Positions 1 to 9,063 of a stretch of DNA of 64,000 bases are shown in pieces. Where the stretch lies: NCBI RefSeq assembly GCF_024347135.1, contig NZ_AP024907.1:1293001-1357000 (forward strand), read 5' to 3'. Made by a program: the position numbers and the translations under genes. The stretch is from Vibrio spartinae. Lineage in GTDB: Bacteria; Pseudomonadota; Gammaproteobacteria; Enterobacterales; Vibrionaceae. The number at the start of each line of letters is the position of its first letter. Position 1 is the first letter of the stretch. Under the pieces are notes generated by a model. That model had not been told where the DNA came from. It searched no databases and saw only the letters and a list, made by a program, of their open reading frames with translations.

Positions 1-887
1 GGACGGTGTGACGAGGCCGTCCTCAAGGCTGATTTTCGACATAAAGCTTGCTGCTTAAGATCAAGAAAGCACCCATCAAGTTTGAGTTCGCGCACCAGTT
101 CTTCCGGCGAGAGTGAGTGATCCGAGAGCTTTTTCTGGTAATCCAGGTGGGAGGTGAGCCTTTCCCATGTGTCTGTCCTTGCGAAGTGGTGGACTGGTTT
201 GTTGTTGATAGCATCCTGTTTGCCATTAAAACCAGGGCTTGTATCAGTAAGTCCATTGAGGTGTTCAAGCAGCGCTACCGCATCCTGTTTTTTGATATTA
301 ACAGTATGCTGTTCGATAAAGATTTGAAGCAACAGCGACTTTTCTTCACTGAGTAGCGCGGTGGCCTGCTGCTTTAGTTGCTGATATGTCCGTTGGGGGT
401 AATGGTGCTGCTTTAGCACCTCTGTCAACCTCGCTTCTTCATGAGGGGTGATAATCTGGTTCTGGGTAGCGGCGGCAAGTGTAGCCCGGATGTTGACCAT
501 TGGAACTGAGATCGCCGGATAGCCAAGTTCTGCTGGACCATGAACCAGTGCGACCTCATCATCATCCTCCAGTTCACCGGAGTGAAAGCGCTTGAATACT
601 TCACCAAAGCCTTCCATTCCTAAGCTTGCAAGTTCTGCGGCCCTGAGAGCCCCCATACTTGCGCAGCCGTAGACGTTGATTCCAAGAGACAGGGCGTAGA
701 GAATCTCTTTGTGCCATACCGCAGGCACGCTCTCGAAGTAGCCATCAATTAGAACGATGACCTTGGGCTTGTCGTGAGTGGCGAGATAGATATCTCCCTG
801 TTTGGCCGGAGGCCGACAATCCGCATCAAGTAGGCGGTGTACCTCTTGTGCGGTGATCGTGGGGCCGCTGAATAGAATAATGCTCAT
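1..887 (-). CDS. tfuA: TfuA-like protein, partial (C-terminus outside window)
   Basis: The ATG at 887 opens a minus-strand frame that stays open to the window edge. The N-terminus reads MSIILFSGPTI, and about 75 residues in comes YGCASMGALRAAEL, the typical TfuA core. TfuA proteins partner YcaO enzymes and are known to assist backbone thioamidation, probably by sulfur delivery. The start overlaps the YcaO stop by 4 bp (ATGA), so the pair is translationally coupled. About 295 residues are visible, longer than the conserved core, so the C-terminal part is an extension. The link to thioamidation comes from family knowledge and is not shown by the sequence. Confidence 0.88.
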   Translation of the reverse strand, partial: MSIILFSGPTITAQEVHRLLDADCRPPAKQGDIYLATHDKPKVIVLIDGYFESVPAVWHKEILYALSLGINVYGCASMGALRAAELASLGMEGFGEVFKRFHSGELEDDDEVALVHGPAELGYPAISVPMVNIRATLAAATQNQIITPHEEARLTEVLKQHHYPQRTYQQLKQQATALLSEEKSLLLQIFIEQHTVNIKKQDAVALLEHLNGLTDTSPGFNGKQDAINNKPVHHFARTDTWERLTSHLDYQKKLSDHSLSPEELVRELKLDGCFLDLKQQALCRKSALRTASSHR

Positions 888-2188
888 AGCCACTCTTCCT
901 TACGTGTCAGTGACGCTATTAGCGATGTCGCTCGTTGTCCGGGAATGTATCCTGTGGTTTCATCAATGCCTTCCAGCCCTGGTACAACGACTCTGGCAAC
1001 GGGTATTTTATATTGGTTTTTTTCGAGGTTAACGACACCGACCTGAGTGATCCCAACTTGCCTCAACTTGCCTAGGACAAGCTTTATGTCATCGTCAAAA
1101 CGTTGGTGGCTCCAAGAGGGGATATCGGCAAAGTTCCTCAGGGGCCCTGCATAACTTTCAGCAGAACGGACAGCAGTGCTTTCTTCACCACGTGAATGAT
1201 AATCGTTCGCTTTAATGTCATCTCTAGAGCCGGAAATGAGGGTGAGGCGGGTTTGGGCTGCTTCAGTCAGTGCTCGCAAAAGAGCAATAGATTTACAAGG
1301 ATGGGTGCCGGAGCCAAAAGCAGGATAGCGGGGGCTAGTGGTCGCGTTTTCTGAAATAATGCGACAGAAAAAACTCGGCAACTCAATGTCAGAAGTAATA
1401 TCCCAAACTTGGATATAAACCCCCGCCTCTCGGTATTTGGCAAGGATGCTAAGGCAGTCTGAGTCGTCGATGGTGTCGAGGTTCAGCTGGCGAGCAATAG
1501 GACTATCGGCATATTTTTGTTCGAGCCTCCACAGTGTCAGCGCATCGCGCTCTATGACTTCGCAAAGCCCGTGTACGATTGCTTCGTCGAGCGTGTTTCC
1601 AGATGCCAGCCCATTTGAGCTCATGATAAATGCGCCGCTGCCGGTAGGAAGTGGCAGGGTATAGTTGCAGTGGACCACCTCATAAGGGATATGGATGGCT
1701 TGCTGAGTGAACAGTTCCTCTCCTTCTATCCAGAGCAGTTGGTTGTGGCTGGAAAAATGGCTAAAAGACAGCTTTGGTAACCTATCCACATCTATTACAT
1801 GATGGTTTTCTGAAAGCTGAGCAAGATTTGATAACCTGAGCGGCAGGTCGATATTTTCTGCATGGTAGGTTTCAATCGCTTCCATAGCGCCTGATACCTT
1901 GGCGGAAATAACATCCAGCCCCTTTCCCTGAGCGACAGAAATAGCACATGATTCAGGGCGGCACACAGTAACAACAGGAATGCCAATGTTATCGAGGCCG
2001 GTAATATTGGCGATGCGCGTTATTCCCATGCTGGACAGCCAGGGTGATATGTTGTTGAACGTGGACTGTGGGGAGCACGAGCGATGTGTTCCCTTTTGGT
2101 GTGCTTTGCAGGCCATCGCTTGTCCTTTTGGTTTGAGGGAAGGAGTCACGCAACAGGCGTGACTCCTGGGTAAATTGCTTTCTCTCAT
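884..2188 (-). CDS. ycaO: YcaO-domain cyclodehydratase/thioamidation ATPase
   Basis: The protein has the three YcaO nucleotide-binding stretches in order: KVSGAMEAIETYHAE, then LDEAIVHGLCEVIERDAL, then ALTEAAQTRL. These Glu/Gln clusters bind Mg-ATP. YcaO enzymes activate amide backbones of precursor peptides to form azolines or, with TfuA, thioamides. I chose the ATG at 2188 because it shares one base with the stop of the upstream gene (TAATG). An in-frame ATG at 2221 would add 11 residues, and neither has a clear Shine-Dalgarno. No separate E1-like partner gene is seen in the window. The tfuA neighbour favours thioamidation over azoline formation, which is inference. Confidence 0.9.
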   Translation of the reverse strand: MRESNLPRSHACCVTPSLKPKGQAMACKAHQKGTHRSCSPQSTFNNISPWLSSMGITRIANITGLDNIGIPVVTVCRPESCAISVAQGKGLDVISAKVSGAMEAIETYHAENIDLPLRLSNLAQLSENHHVIDVDRLPKLSFSHFSSHNQLLWIEGEELFTQQAIHIPYEVVHCNYTLPLPTGSGAFIMSSNGLASGNTLDEAIVHGLCEVIERDALTLWRLEQKYADSPIARQLNLDTIDDSDCLSILAKYREAGVYIQVWDITSDIELPSFFCRIISENATTSPRYPAFGSGTHPCKSIALLRALTEAAQTRLTLISGSRDDIKANDYHSRGEESTAVRSAESYAGPLRNFADIPSWSHQRFDDDIKLVLGKLRQVGITQVGVVNLEKNQYKIPVARVVVPGLEGIDETTGYIPGQRATSLIASLTRKEEWL

Positions 2189-3105
2189 TAAAGGAAGCTT
2201 TGCAGATTCGCTACCATACATACGGTACCGACAAGTCGGCTATCAGTTTGTACATCCTTGGGGTTTAATGCGCCAGCCTGGACACCGGCATTGCGGTAGT
2301 ATCGAGCCAGTGACTGGGCGGTGAGGGTGTTGCTCTCGTTTTTGATCTTTCCCAAATGTGAAATGAGATCACTAATGTCAACAAAGGTGTGGCTGTGTAC
2401 CTGGTTTTTAAGCTCAGTAATAGTCTGCTGTAGTTCATCCAGGTCGATGTCAGCACCTTTTTCAAAATCAAGTACTGGTAGCTGATTAATATCTTCTGCG
2501 CCTAGGTAGTGGATGTGATAGGGATAAAAATCGTTAGTGTCTTTGACCTGAAGCGGATTGAGATAAGAGACGATATAAAGATTTTCAGGTACGGGTTCTT
2601 TAAGCTGGTGGGTAGAGCAAGGGGGAATGTTGCTATTGACTTGCCTGTCGGGATCTCGGGTGAGTTTGCGAATGGGCGTATCCTTCTTTTCCAAAAGAGG
2701 GGGGTTGGCATTGAGTGGGGCACGTAGCCGGTTGAGTTGTAAAACGCGTAAATCGAGCAGATAACCAGGCTTAAGTTCGCAAGGATCGACATTCTCTGGG
2801 TAGCAGGCATTGTCTAGGTTCCATGGGATGACCTTGGTTAATATCGGGCCCATAAGGTTCATGGGCTGTAACCGGTCTATGCTTTTTTGGGGAGAGAAAA
2901 AGAAATGGTGGTCAGACTCGCTATAACACCATTCGATCAGCCTTGCGTTTTGCCCAGTATAATCCTCATAGTTAATGAGTGTCGCTTGTGTTCCATCTTC
3001 CCGGATTAGGTAGATATCTTGCGAGCGGAGAGTCAGCCGCCCATCTTCATCAATATATGGGGTCAGATCTTTCTGAAGCTCATCAGGTGATAAATCGTTC
3101 ATCAT
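2188..3105 (-). CDS. Unrecognised 305-aa protein in the YcaO/TfuA operon
   Basis: I do not recognise a family. The protein is soluble, acidic and rich in Pro/Asn/Leu, with no signal peptide or membrane segment. The N-terminus (MMNDLSPDELQKDL) is followed by a middle stretch rich in PENVDP- and NPPLL-type turns. The C-terminal 100 residues are predicted helical (DLDELQQTITELKNQVHSH) and end in VCMVANLQSFL. A Shine-Dalgarno (AAAGGA) precedes the start. The gene lies 12 bp downstream of the kinase gene and directly abuts ycaO, so it is part of the operon. Possible roles are a RiPP precursor with a very long leader, a docking scaffold, or an unrelated maturation factor. Nothing in the sequence decides between them. 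Confidence 0.75.
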   Translation of the reverse strand: MMNDLSPDELQKDLTPYIDEDGRLTLRSQDIYLIREDGTQATLINYEDYTGQNARLIEWCYSESDHHFFFSPQKSIDRLQPMNLMGPILTKVIPWNLDNACYPENVDPCELKPGYLLDLRVLQLNRLRAPLNANPPLLEKKDTPIRKLTRDPDRQVNSNIPPCSTHQLKEPVPENLYIVSYLNPLQVKDTNDFYPYHIHYLGAEDINQLPVLDFEKGADIDLDELQQTITELKNQVHSHTFVDISDLISHLGKIKNESNTLTAQSLARYYRNAGVQAGALNPKDVQTDSRLVGTVCMVANLQSFL

Positions 3106-3117
3106 ATGTCCTTTTAC

Positions 3118-6100
3118 TTATAAATAGCCTAACGCTTTCGCGTGTTCCAATGCCTTGACTACTGACTTCCGGCAACTCAGTTTTTCATGAATATCGCTGT
3201 TACAAATACTGCTTTTACAAATATCGCCTTCCCGATAAGTCGCTTCCTTGAGCGAAGTAACGATTGAAGCTGGAAGCGCGTGCTGACTGGAATCCAGCAA
3301 GGTTTCTATTACTTCGAACAATCGCTGACTCACTGCATCTGGAGAGGAGAAACCTGTAGCACCGGCAAGAAGAGCTAGCTCAATAAGCAGTCCTAGCCAT
3401 TGCAAAGGAAATGGAAACTCCTTCGACAGTGCTTTCCATATCTGGTTGCTTTTATCGATTAGCGCCTGACAGTGTTGATAATCCCCTTTTTTATAGGCGA
3501 GCCAGGCTTTGTTGGCGCAGGCGATAGCAACGTAGTCATCCATTCCGGATTTTTCTGCGTATTCAATGGCCTGAACCAGATACTCTCCCGTTTCCTCTGT
3601 TTTTCCCAGCAAGCGATAAAGCACGGTAATGTACGCAAGACAGCGGGTTTTAAGCGTGGCATCCGCTTTTTCGTTGGCAATCTCTAGTGCGTCTATAAGG
3701 TGCTTTTCGGCTTCAGGGTACTGTTGACTGAATAAGCAGGTAAACCCCAGGCTAAATAAACAGTGGGTTTGCAGAGGGAAATTGTCGGTGTTAAGTGAGG
3801 CGAGGTAAGCATTGTTTGCAAGCGCTACCTGCTGGTGAGATAAGTCGTAACGCGTCTGTCGAAATTCAAACTGCAATTTGGCGTCGTAAAACTGTGCTTT
3901 TGACAGCGGGTCATGGAAATCATCGATATGTGGTTCGATTGCTTTTATCACGTCAAGCATCCCTTCCAGCTTATTACGCCAATAGAATACGTAAAGCTTG
4001 GCCATCTGTACAGATAGCCATGACATGTGCCAATCCGCACCGGTAACCGTACAACCTTCAAGTAGCTTTTCTGCCAGCTCATACGCCGCTAGCGCTTGTT
4101 CGTGCAGATGATGCGTTTCGAGCGACTTGCCGTACTTGACGTATAAACTGGCACCAGTTAGTACCTCTTCAGTTGTGCTTTCCCCACCATCTTTGTTTTC
4201 GCCGGTATTGATATTTTCCTTAATGGCTGCCAGATAATGTGCCCGTGCTTCATCATGCTGTGCTAGCCTCACTAGGTTGTCTCCCAGGCCAATACGGGCG
4301 GATAATCTTTGCTGATGGATGGTGTTGTCTGGGGATTCACTTTGAGAAAGAGAGAGTGCTTTTTCAAAGTAATGGATGGCATCTTCAACGATGGAAGAGG
4401 TGGCAGACTGGTCACCGGCTTTCAGGTAATAGGGAATAGCCTGGTCGGGTGAGCTTGTCTTGGACCATTGCGCACCAATAATCGCTGGCGAATACGCATT
4501 GCTTGGTCGCCCTTGTTCCATCGCAACCGCTACTTGCCGATGAATTGTTTTCTGCGTGGTTGCGCTCTCATAGACGGCATCGCGGATCAGGGCGTGCTTG
4601 AACTGGTATTTGTTCCCATCAACGCTACGCTGCTTGAATATAATGTTGGTGCGTTGAAGCTCCTCAAGGTCGGTTTGCAACTGGCTCGCGTCTTTTTCGG
4701 ACGCCTCAAGGAGGAGATTTTCGCTAAATGTTCGCCCGATAGCCGCAGCAAGCTGAGCCGTATCTTTGGCAAAAACCAGGCTGTCGAGTTTTTGTTGCAA
4801 TGACTCTCGCAAGTTCTCTGGAACATGAGATTCAGGCTCAGATACGACGAAGTCGATGAGGCCATTTATTTTTTCTACCAAGCCATTTTTTTGCGCATAG
4901 CCAACCAGTTCTTCGAGGAAGAGTGGATTACCGTCGCTGCGCAGAGTGAATAACTGTTCAACTCTTTCGCTCACCGGTTGATTGTCAAAGAGGTGCTGTA
5001 TCAGCTCTCGGCAGTGACTATCAGGGAGGGATGAAAGTGTCGTCTCAAGATAGTCATCGCGGCTTGGCTTCACAGGTAGCGGTGATCTTGATGTACTTAA
5101 CCAGATGGGATTGTTTGCTGAGTAAGTCGGGGTCTCAACAAAATAGCGGATAAAGTCAAGGGTTGTGGGATCGGCCCAATGGAGATCTTCACAAACAATC
5201 AGGCATGATATCCGGCCTGTTTCGCTTTCTGCATCGTTAGCTATCAGGCACAGGAGGTGAGCGAGGGACTGAAAAAGCAGTGCTTTTTGTTGTTTGAGGG
5301 AGATACCTGCAATCAGCTGCTGATATTCTTCCTCATCTTGCATGCTAAGCATTGCATAGGGTTGCAGCCATGCCCAGAGAATTGCAGAGCATCTTTCACG
5401 TTCAATAGAAGGTAATGGCAGCTTACTCAAAATGTGGGAAAGGCGTTGATCTGCCAGCTTTTCATTAAGCTGGTACAAAGTAGAAATCAAATTAAGCAAC
5501 GGATACAAAGCGCTGGTTTGATATTCAGGTAGACACTGTAATGTAAACAGGTTTGTGTTCTTCGTTTCTTCCTTAAGTGCTAACAGAAGCCGAGACTTAC
5601 CAATACCAGCTTCCCCATGAATATGAAAAAGTCGATAAGGGCAACTAGGGCGATCCAAAATCAAGAGTTCATCAAGAATTTGCTGTCGACCAAATATCTC
5701 TCCATACGTTTTTACATTGCGTAAGAAACCAAAAGCTTCAGATAATCGTTCCCCTTTGAGCAGATAATACTGCGGTGAAGAAGAATGGTTACTCTCTGCC
5801 TTCGGTTCAAACAGAAGCTGGTTGCTGAGCACATCCTTGAATTGGGCAGAACAGGCTATCTCATTCTTTTTTGCTTCTCTTGCCAGAAACATCGCATTGT
5901 TGGTAACGCGGCCTTCTGGAATAGCACCGTCAATACTCCGCATCGTTCCCGTTGTTATGCCGATTTTGAGTTCCAGTGAAATGTTGTGCCGTTCCAGCAA
6001 TTGTTCCCGTTTATTGTGTAGGTTATTCCAAATGTCGAATGCTGCTCTCGCACAGAGCCTGCTGTCGTTGTCACTGGCGGTGGGATAACCAAAATAGAAC

Positions 6101-7269
6101 AGATTGGTGTCACCGACAGAACCTACGTGTGTTGCGCCATAGCGGAGAGCAATATCGACACATTGATGATTTTGATCGGAGAGCAGCATCTCTGCGATGT
6201 CCTGATTTTCAGAGGCAGAATCAACCAAGGACGTTCGCTGCTGGGAAATAATGATACAAAGAACCGAAATCTGCCTTCGCTCTGTAAACCGCGAGTAGGT
6301 TGAAGAAACCGTATTTTCCTGTGTTAGCGACTCTTGGGGCCGCTGTTCGTTTCCAGAAGTGGCAGGGGGTGGGGAGGGCGGTACTAAGTCAGAGAAGTTG
6401 ATTCTCCTGAAGTCTCGGTATAGTTCAACGGTATTACCAGGGCGTTCTAGCGGTTTTTTGTGGAGAATTCGTCGAAAGAAAGGTGCAGAATGATGCCCTG
6501 CCAATAGGCCGAGAGGAATATTGGCAGCGCTAAGTTGATGATAAAAAACTGAAGCAGCGCTACTCCCCTTGATGGTCGCCGTTCCGGTCAGGCATTCCAT
6601 GAAAACCAGGCCCCAGACATATATATCGGTTTGAGGTAAAGAAGGCTCTCCTCTAAGTTGCTCTGGAGCGCTATATTTGGGAGTGCCAAGGGTTTCATGA
6701 CTTAAGGTGAGAGTTTGAAACTCCTTATGGTTTGCTTCACTCTTTATTGTGCTAATGCCAAAGTCGAGTATTTTGACATGTTTCTTGGCACCGACGTCAA
6801 ATAGCATAATATTAGCAGGTTTGATGTCTCGGTGGATGATACCCTGCTCATGGGCGTGTGCGAGCGCATCGAGAACACAGGCCATTATTTCGGCAGCCTC
6901 AGGAGGCGGGAGAGGTCCCTGACTTGCCAAGTAGTCCTTCAGTGTTATTCCGTCGATATATTCGTAAACGGCATAGAGAAGTGAATCGCCTTGTTGTCCT
7001 TTATCGACGAGGGACACGATATTGGGATGATTTAATCGCCGAACGAGATCACATTCGCGATTGAAGCGGGCAATACTCCTTTGCCTTTTTATTGTGGACT
7101 CAGCACCGGAAGGAGAAAGAAACTTAATCGCAACCACCTTTTGCGTGCTTGCTTGAACAGCTTTGTAAACCTGTCCGAAACCACCTTCTCCCACTTTTTC
7201 AATCAGTGTGTAGTTGGAGGAGACAAATGTCGTCTCTAATGTACCATTGGTTACTAGTTTAGAATTCAT
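3118..7269 (-). CDS. Ser/Thr kinase - cyclase-homology - AAA ATPase - TPR protein (TOMM kinase/cyclase type)
   Basis: About 1383 residues. The Hanks-type kinase is intact: glycine loop GEGGFG (27-32), AIK lysine (49), HRDIKPAN (146-153) and DFG (169-171). A class III cyclase-homology region follows at roughly 330-520. It keeps the GD and FGYP motif but lacks the usual first metal-binding Asp (ISVLCIIIS in its place), so it is probably catalytically dead. Next come a Walker A (GEAGIGKS) AAA/STAND-type ATPase and a long TPR-like C-terminal half. Length and order match the kinase/cyclase fusion proteins known beside thiazole/oxazole-modified microcin genes. Start chosen at ATG 7269; an upstream ATG at 7320 would add a Cys/Arg-rich 17 residues with no family support. 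Likely a signalling switch for the downstream ycaO-tfuA genes. Confidence 0.88.
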   Translation of the reverse strand: MNSKLVTNGTLETTFVSSNYTLIEKVGEGGFGQVYKAVQASTQKVVAIKFLSPSGAESTIKRQRSIARFNRECDLVRRLNHPNIVSLVDKGQQGDSLLYAVYEYIDGITLKDYLASQGPLPPPEAAEIMACVLDALAHAHEQGIIHRDIKPANIMLFDVGAKKHVKILDFGISTIKSEANHKEFQTLTLSHETLGTPKYSAPEQLRGEPSLPQTDIYVWGLVFMECLTGTATIKGSSAASVFYHQLSAANIPLGLLAGHHSAPFFRRILHKKPLERPGNTVELYRDFRRINFSDLVPPSPPPATSGNEQRPQESLTQENTVSSTYSRFTERRQISVLCIIISQQRTSLVDSASENQDIAEMLLSDQNHQCVDIALRYGATHVGSVGDTNLFYFGYPTASDNDSRLCARAAFDIWNNLHNKREQLLERHNISLELKIGITTGTMRSIDGAIPEGRVTNNAMFLAREAKKNEIACSAQFKDVLSNQLLFEPKAESNHSSSPQYYLLKGERLSEAFGFLRNVKTYGEIFGRQQILDELLILDRPSCPYRLFHIHGEAGIGKSRLLLALKEETKNTNLFTLQCLPEYQTSALYPLLNLISTLYQLNEKLADQRLSHILSKLPLPSIERERCSAILWAWLQPYAMLSMQDEEEYQQLIAGISLKQQKALLFQSLAHLLCLIANDAESETGRISCLIVCEDLHWADPTTLDFIRYFVETPTYSANNPIWLSTSRSPLPVKPSRDDYLETTLSSLPDSHCRELIQHLFDNQPVSERVEQLFTLRSDGNPLFLEELVGYAQKNGLVEKINGLIDFVVSEPESHVPENLRESLQQKLDSLVFAKDTAQLAAAIGRTFSENLLLEASEKDASQLQTDLEELQRTNIIFKQRSVDGNKYQFKHALIRDAVYESATTQKTIHRQVAVAMEQGRPSNAYSPAIIGAQWSKTSSPDQAIPYYLKAGDQSATSSIVEDAIHYFEKALSLSQSESPDNTIHQQRLSARIGLGDNLVRLAQHDEARAHYLAAIKENINTGENKDGGESTTEEVLTGASLYVKYGKSLETHHLHEQALAAYELAEKLLEGCTVTGADWHMSWLSVQMAKLYVFYWRNKLEGMLDVIKAIEPHIDDFHDPLSKAQFYDAKLQFEFRQTRYDLSHQQVALANNAYLASLNTDNFPLQTHCLFSLGFTCLFSQQYPEAEKHLIDALEIANEKADATLKTRCLAYITVLYRLLGKTEETGEYLVQAIEYAEKSGMDDYVAIACANKAWLAYKKGDYQHCQALIDKSNQIWKALSKEFPFPLQWLGLLIELALLAGATGFSSPDAVSQRLFEVIETLLDSSQHALPASIVTSLKEATYREGDICKSSICNSDIHEKLSCRKSVVKALEHAKALGYL

Positions 7270-7471
7270 TCTAACACCCTGCGTCGAAAACGATGCGCAA
7301 CCGACGCGCAACCAATTCATAACGCATCAATCTAGCCTTGAAATGAGTGACCGTCAATCGCGGAATATGGAGCGTTGTCTCGTAAAAATGAAAAAAAATG
7401 AAAAGAAGCAGGGAGTTTAAAAAAACTGTACTGTGATTTTGTGATCTCCATCAGCAATACTGGACACTTCA

Positions 7472-7665
7472 TTAAGCGACATTTCGATTTTCAAAGTTAA
7501 CTGGGCTTAGATACCCAAGAGTACTGTGTTTTCTTGTCCGATTATAATCAATCTCTATGTATTCAAAGATGGTCTGGCGCATCTCCTCTCTCGTCATGTT
7601 CGGTTCATATTGAATCGCTTCAACTTTCATTGAGTGAAAGAAACTTTCAACATACTCTGAACACC
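7472..7665 (-). pseudogene. IS3-family transposase C-terminal remnant
   Basis: Read on the minus strand, the segment encodes YVESFFHSMKVEAIQ, then TIFEYIEIDYNRTRKHSTLGY, then SPVNFENRNVA and a stop. This is the end of an IS3-type OrfB integrase core. Reading back past YVESFF the similarity ends, so only about 60 codons survive. It lies just upstream of the kinase gene and marks an old insertion at the border of the RiPP cluster. Confidence 0.8.
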
Positions 7666-7780
7666 TTAGCTGTAAACATCCCCCTAAACTAGCAGTATAC
7701 CATTTTAGTTAGAGTTCTTCGATTTTCGGAGATCATTTATCAAAAACAGCAGGCACTAAAACCCGGCTTATTCAGCGCAT

Positions 7781-7812
7781 AAAAAAGTCAGAACATATCT
7801 GCTCTGACTTTA
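7781..7812 (-). terminator. Rho-independent terminator of the hydrolase gene
   Basis: On the minus strand, AAAGTCAGA pairs with TCTGACTTT around a 10-base loop and is followed by a T run. It lies about 40 bp beyond the stop of the hydrolase gene. Confidence 0.75.
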
Positions 7813-7848
7813 CAAAAATCGCTAATTGACCATGAGTTATATGTATCA

Positions 7849-8742
7849 CTAATCGTAATTACAGTTATCTCGGTATTCACTCACTCTAAGACTGCTATCA
7901 AAATTTTGTCCACATAAAAATTGATTATAGCGTTTATCTTTATCAATGAAGCGCTTCATCCATGCCACGCCATTTCGCCCTAAAATATCTTCGTTAGGGT
8001 ACCCTGTATTGGCACAGAAATGACTGCCTAACGCAATTTCAAAAAATGCTTTTGGCGTGGTTCCCGGGATTTTGTTATAAAATCGAGAAGCATGTACGTC
8101 CACTGGCGCGACAGCATCGGCTTGGCACGCAATGATCATGGTTGGTGAAGTAATACTAGAAAAACGGTTTAATCCAAGATACCAAGGCGCTTGAGGGATC
8201 ACCGCATCAATCTTTCTGTCGGTTGCCAGTTTGAGGGCACCGCCCCCGCCCATCGACCAGCCAATGACGCCGACTCGATTTGGATCCACTAATCCATAAA
8301 TCGGAGAGGTTCGATCCTTACCTTTATCAATGACATAATCGATTGCTGCACTGAGCTGACCTGCTCGATTATCAGGTTGATCATAAATCGTATTTGTATC
8401 GATCGTAATCACAGTAAAGCCCCAAGATGCCAAACGCGGTCCCCACCATTTAATACTACTTTCGTAAGAAACATAGCCCGGAATGACCGCAATGATGCCT
8501 TGCTGTCCTCCCGATTCTGTCGAGTAATGAATCGTGCCCCCACCAAATCCTCTGGCGAGTCTAGAAACATTGATGGTTTTTACCGAATAAGGTCCTCTAC
8601 TGGATTCTAACTGATCAACGCGAGGAACTGGGCCTCGTTCAAATCCATTTGAACAGTCTGAACACGGTACCGCAAAACTTGGCAATGAAAAAAATATCAC
8701 TATGATTCCCAATGCTAGCTTACATTTTGTTAAAACATTCAT
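7849..8742 (-). CDS. Secreted PETase-type alpha/beta hydrolase (cutinase/dienelactone hydrolase fold)
   Basis: 297 residues beginning with a signal peptide (about 24 residues, cleavage after SLPSFA). The catalytic triad is visible: Ser163 in GWSMGGGG, Asp209 in CQADAVAP and His241 in GSHFC. Two Cys pairs stand where type II PETases have disulfides: C206/C243 next to the active site, and C277/C294 at the C-terminus. Tyr90 (PGY) and Trp187 (PWYLG) fit the substrate-cleft positions. This is the fold of bacterial polyester hydrolases, and an enzyme of this size from Vibrio gazogenes is known to act on PET. The start at 8742 has a good GGAG six bases upstream; a longer frame to 8775 lacks one. Acts outside the cell. 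Activity on any given polymer is inference. Confidence 0.9.
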   Translation of the reverse strand: MNVLTKCKLALGIIVIFFSLPSFAVPCSDCSNGFERGPVPRVDQLESSRGPYSVKTINVSRLARGFGGGTIHYSTESGGQQGIIAVIPGYVSYESSIKWWGPRLASWGFTVITIDTNTIYDQPDNRAGQLSAAIDYVIDKGKDRTSPIYGLVDPNRVGVIGWSMGGGGALKLATDRKIDAVIPQAPWYLGLNRFSSITSPTMIIACQADAVAPVDVHASRFYNKIPGTTPKAFFEIALGSHFCANTGYPNEDILGRNGVAWMKRFIDKDKRYNQFLCGQNFDSSLRVSEYRDNCNYD

Positions 8743-9063
8743 AATCACTCCATTGTGTGTTTTGAGCCTTAACAATCACATTGGCACCGTCAATAATGCG
8801 CTCTGGTGCATATGTGTTCCTTTATAAAGCTAGAGGGGTTGTTCAATTTTTCAACAACTCAATGTTGGTATGTTTAGTTTATCTGCGTTTTATTTGATAT
8901 CTGTTCAGAAACAAGGATTAACTATTAATATCACTATTGATAATAATAAGGCAGATAATCAGTGTGACACGTATGGCAAGGTATAGAAGAATTAGAAACC
9001 AATGATGAAAAGGACGTCTGATGCTTTGGTGTTGAAGCGTTGATACTCGCATGGGAGTATCAT

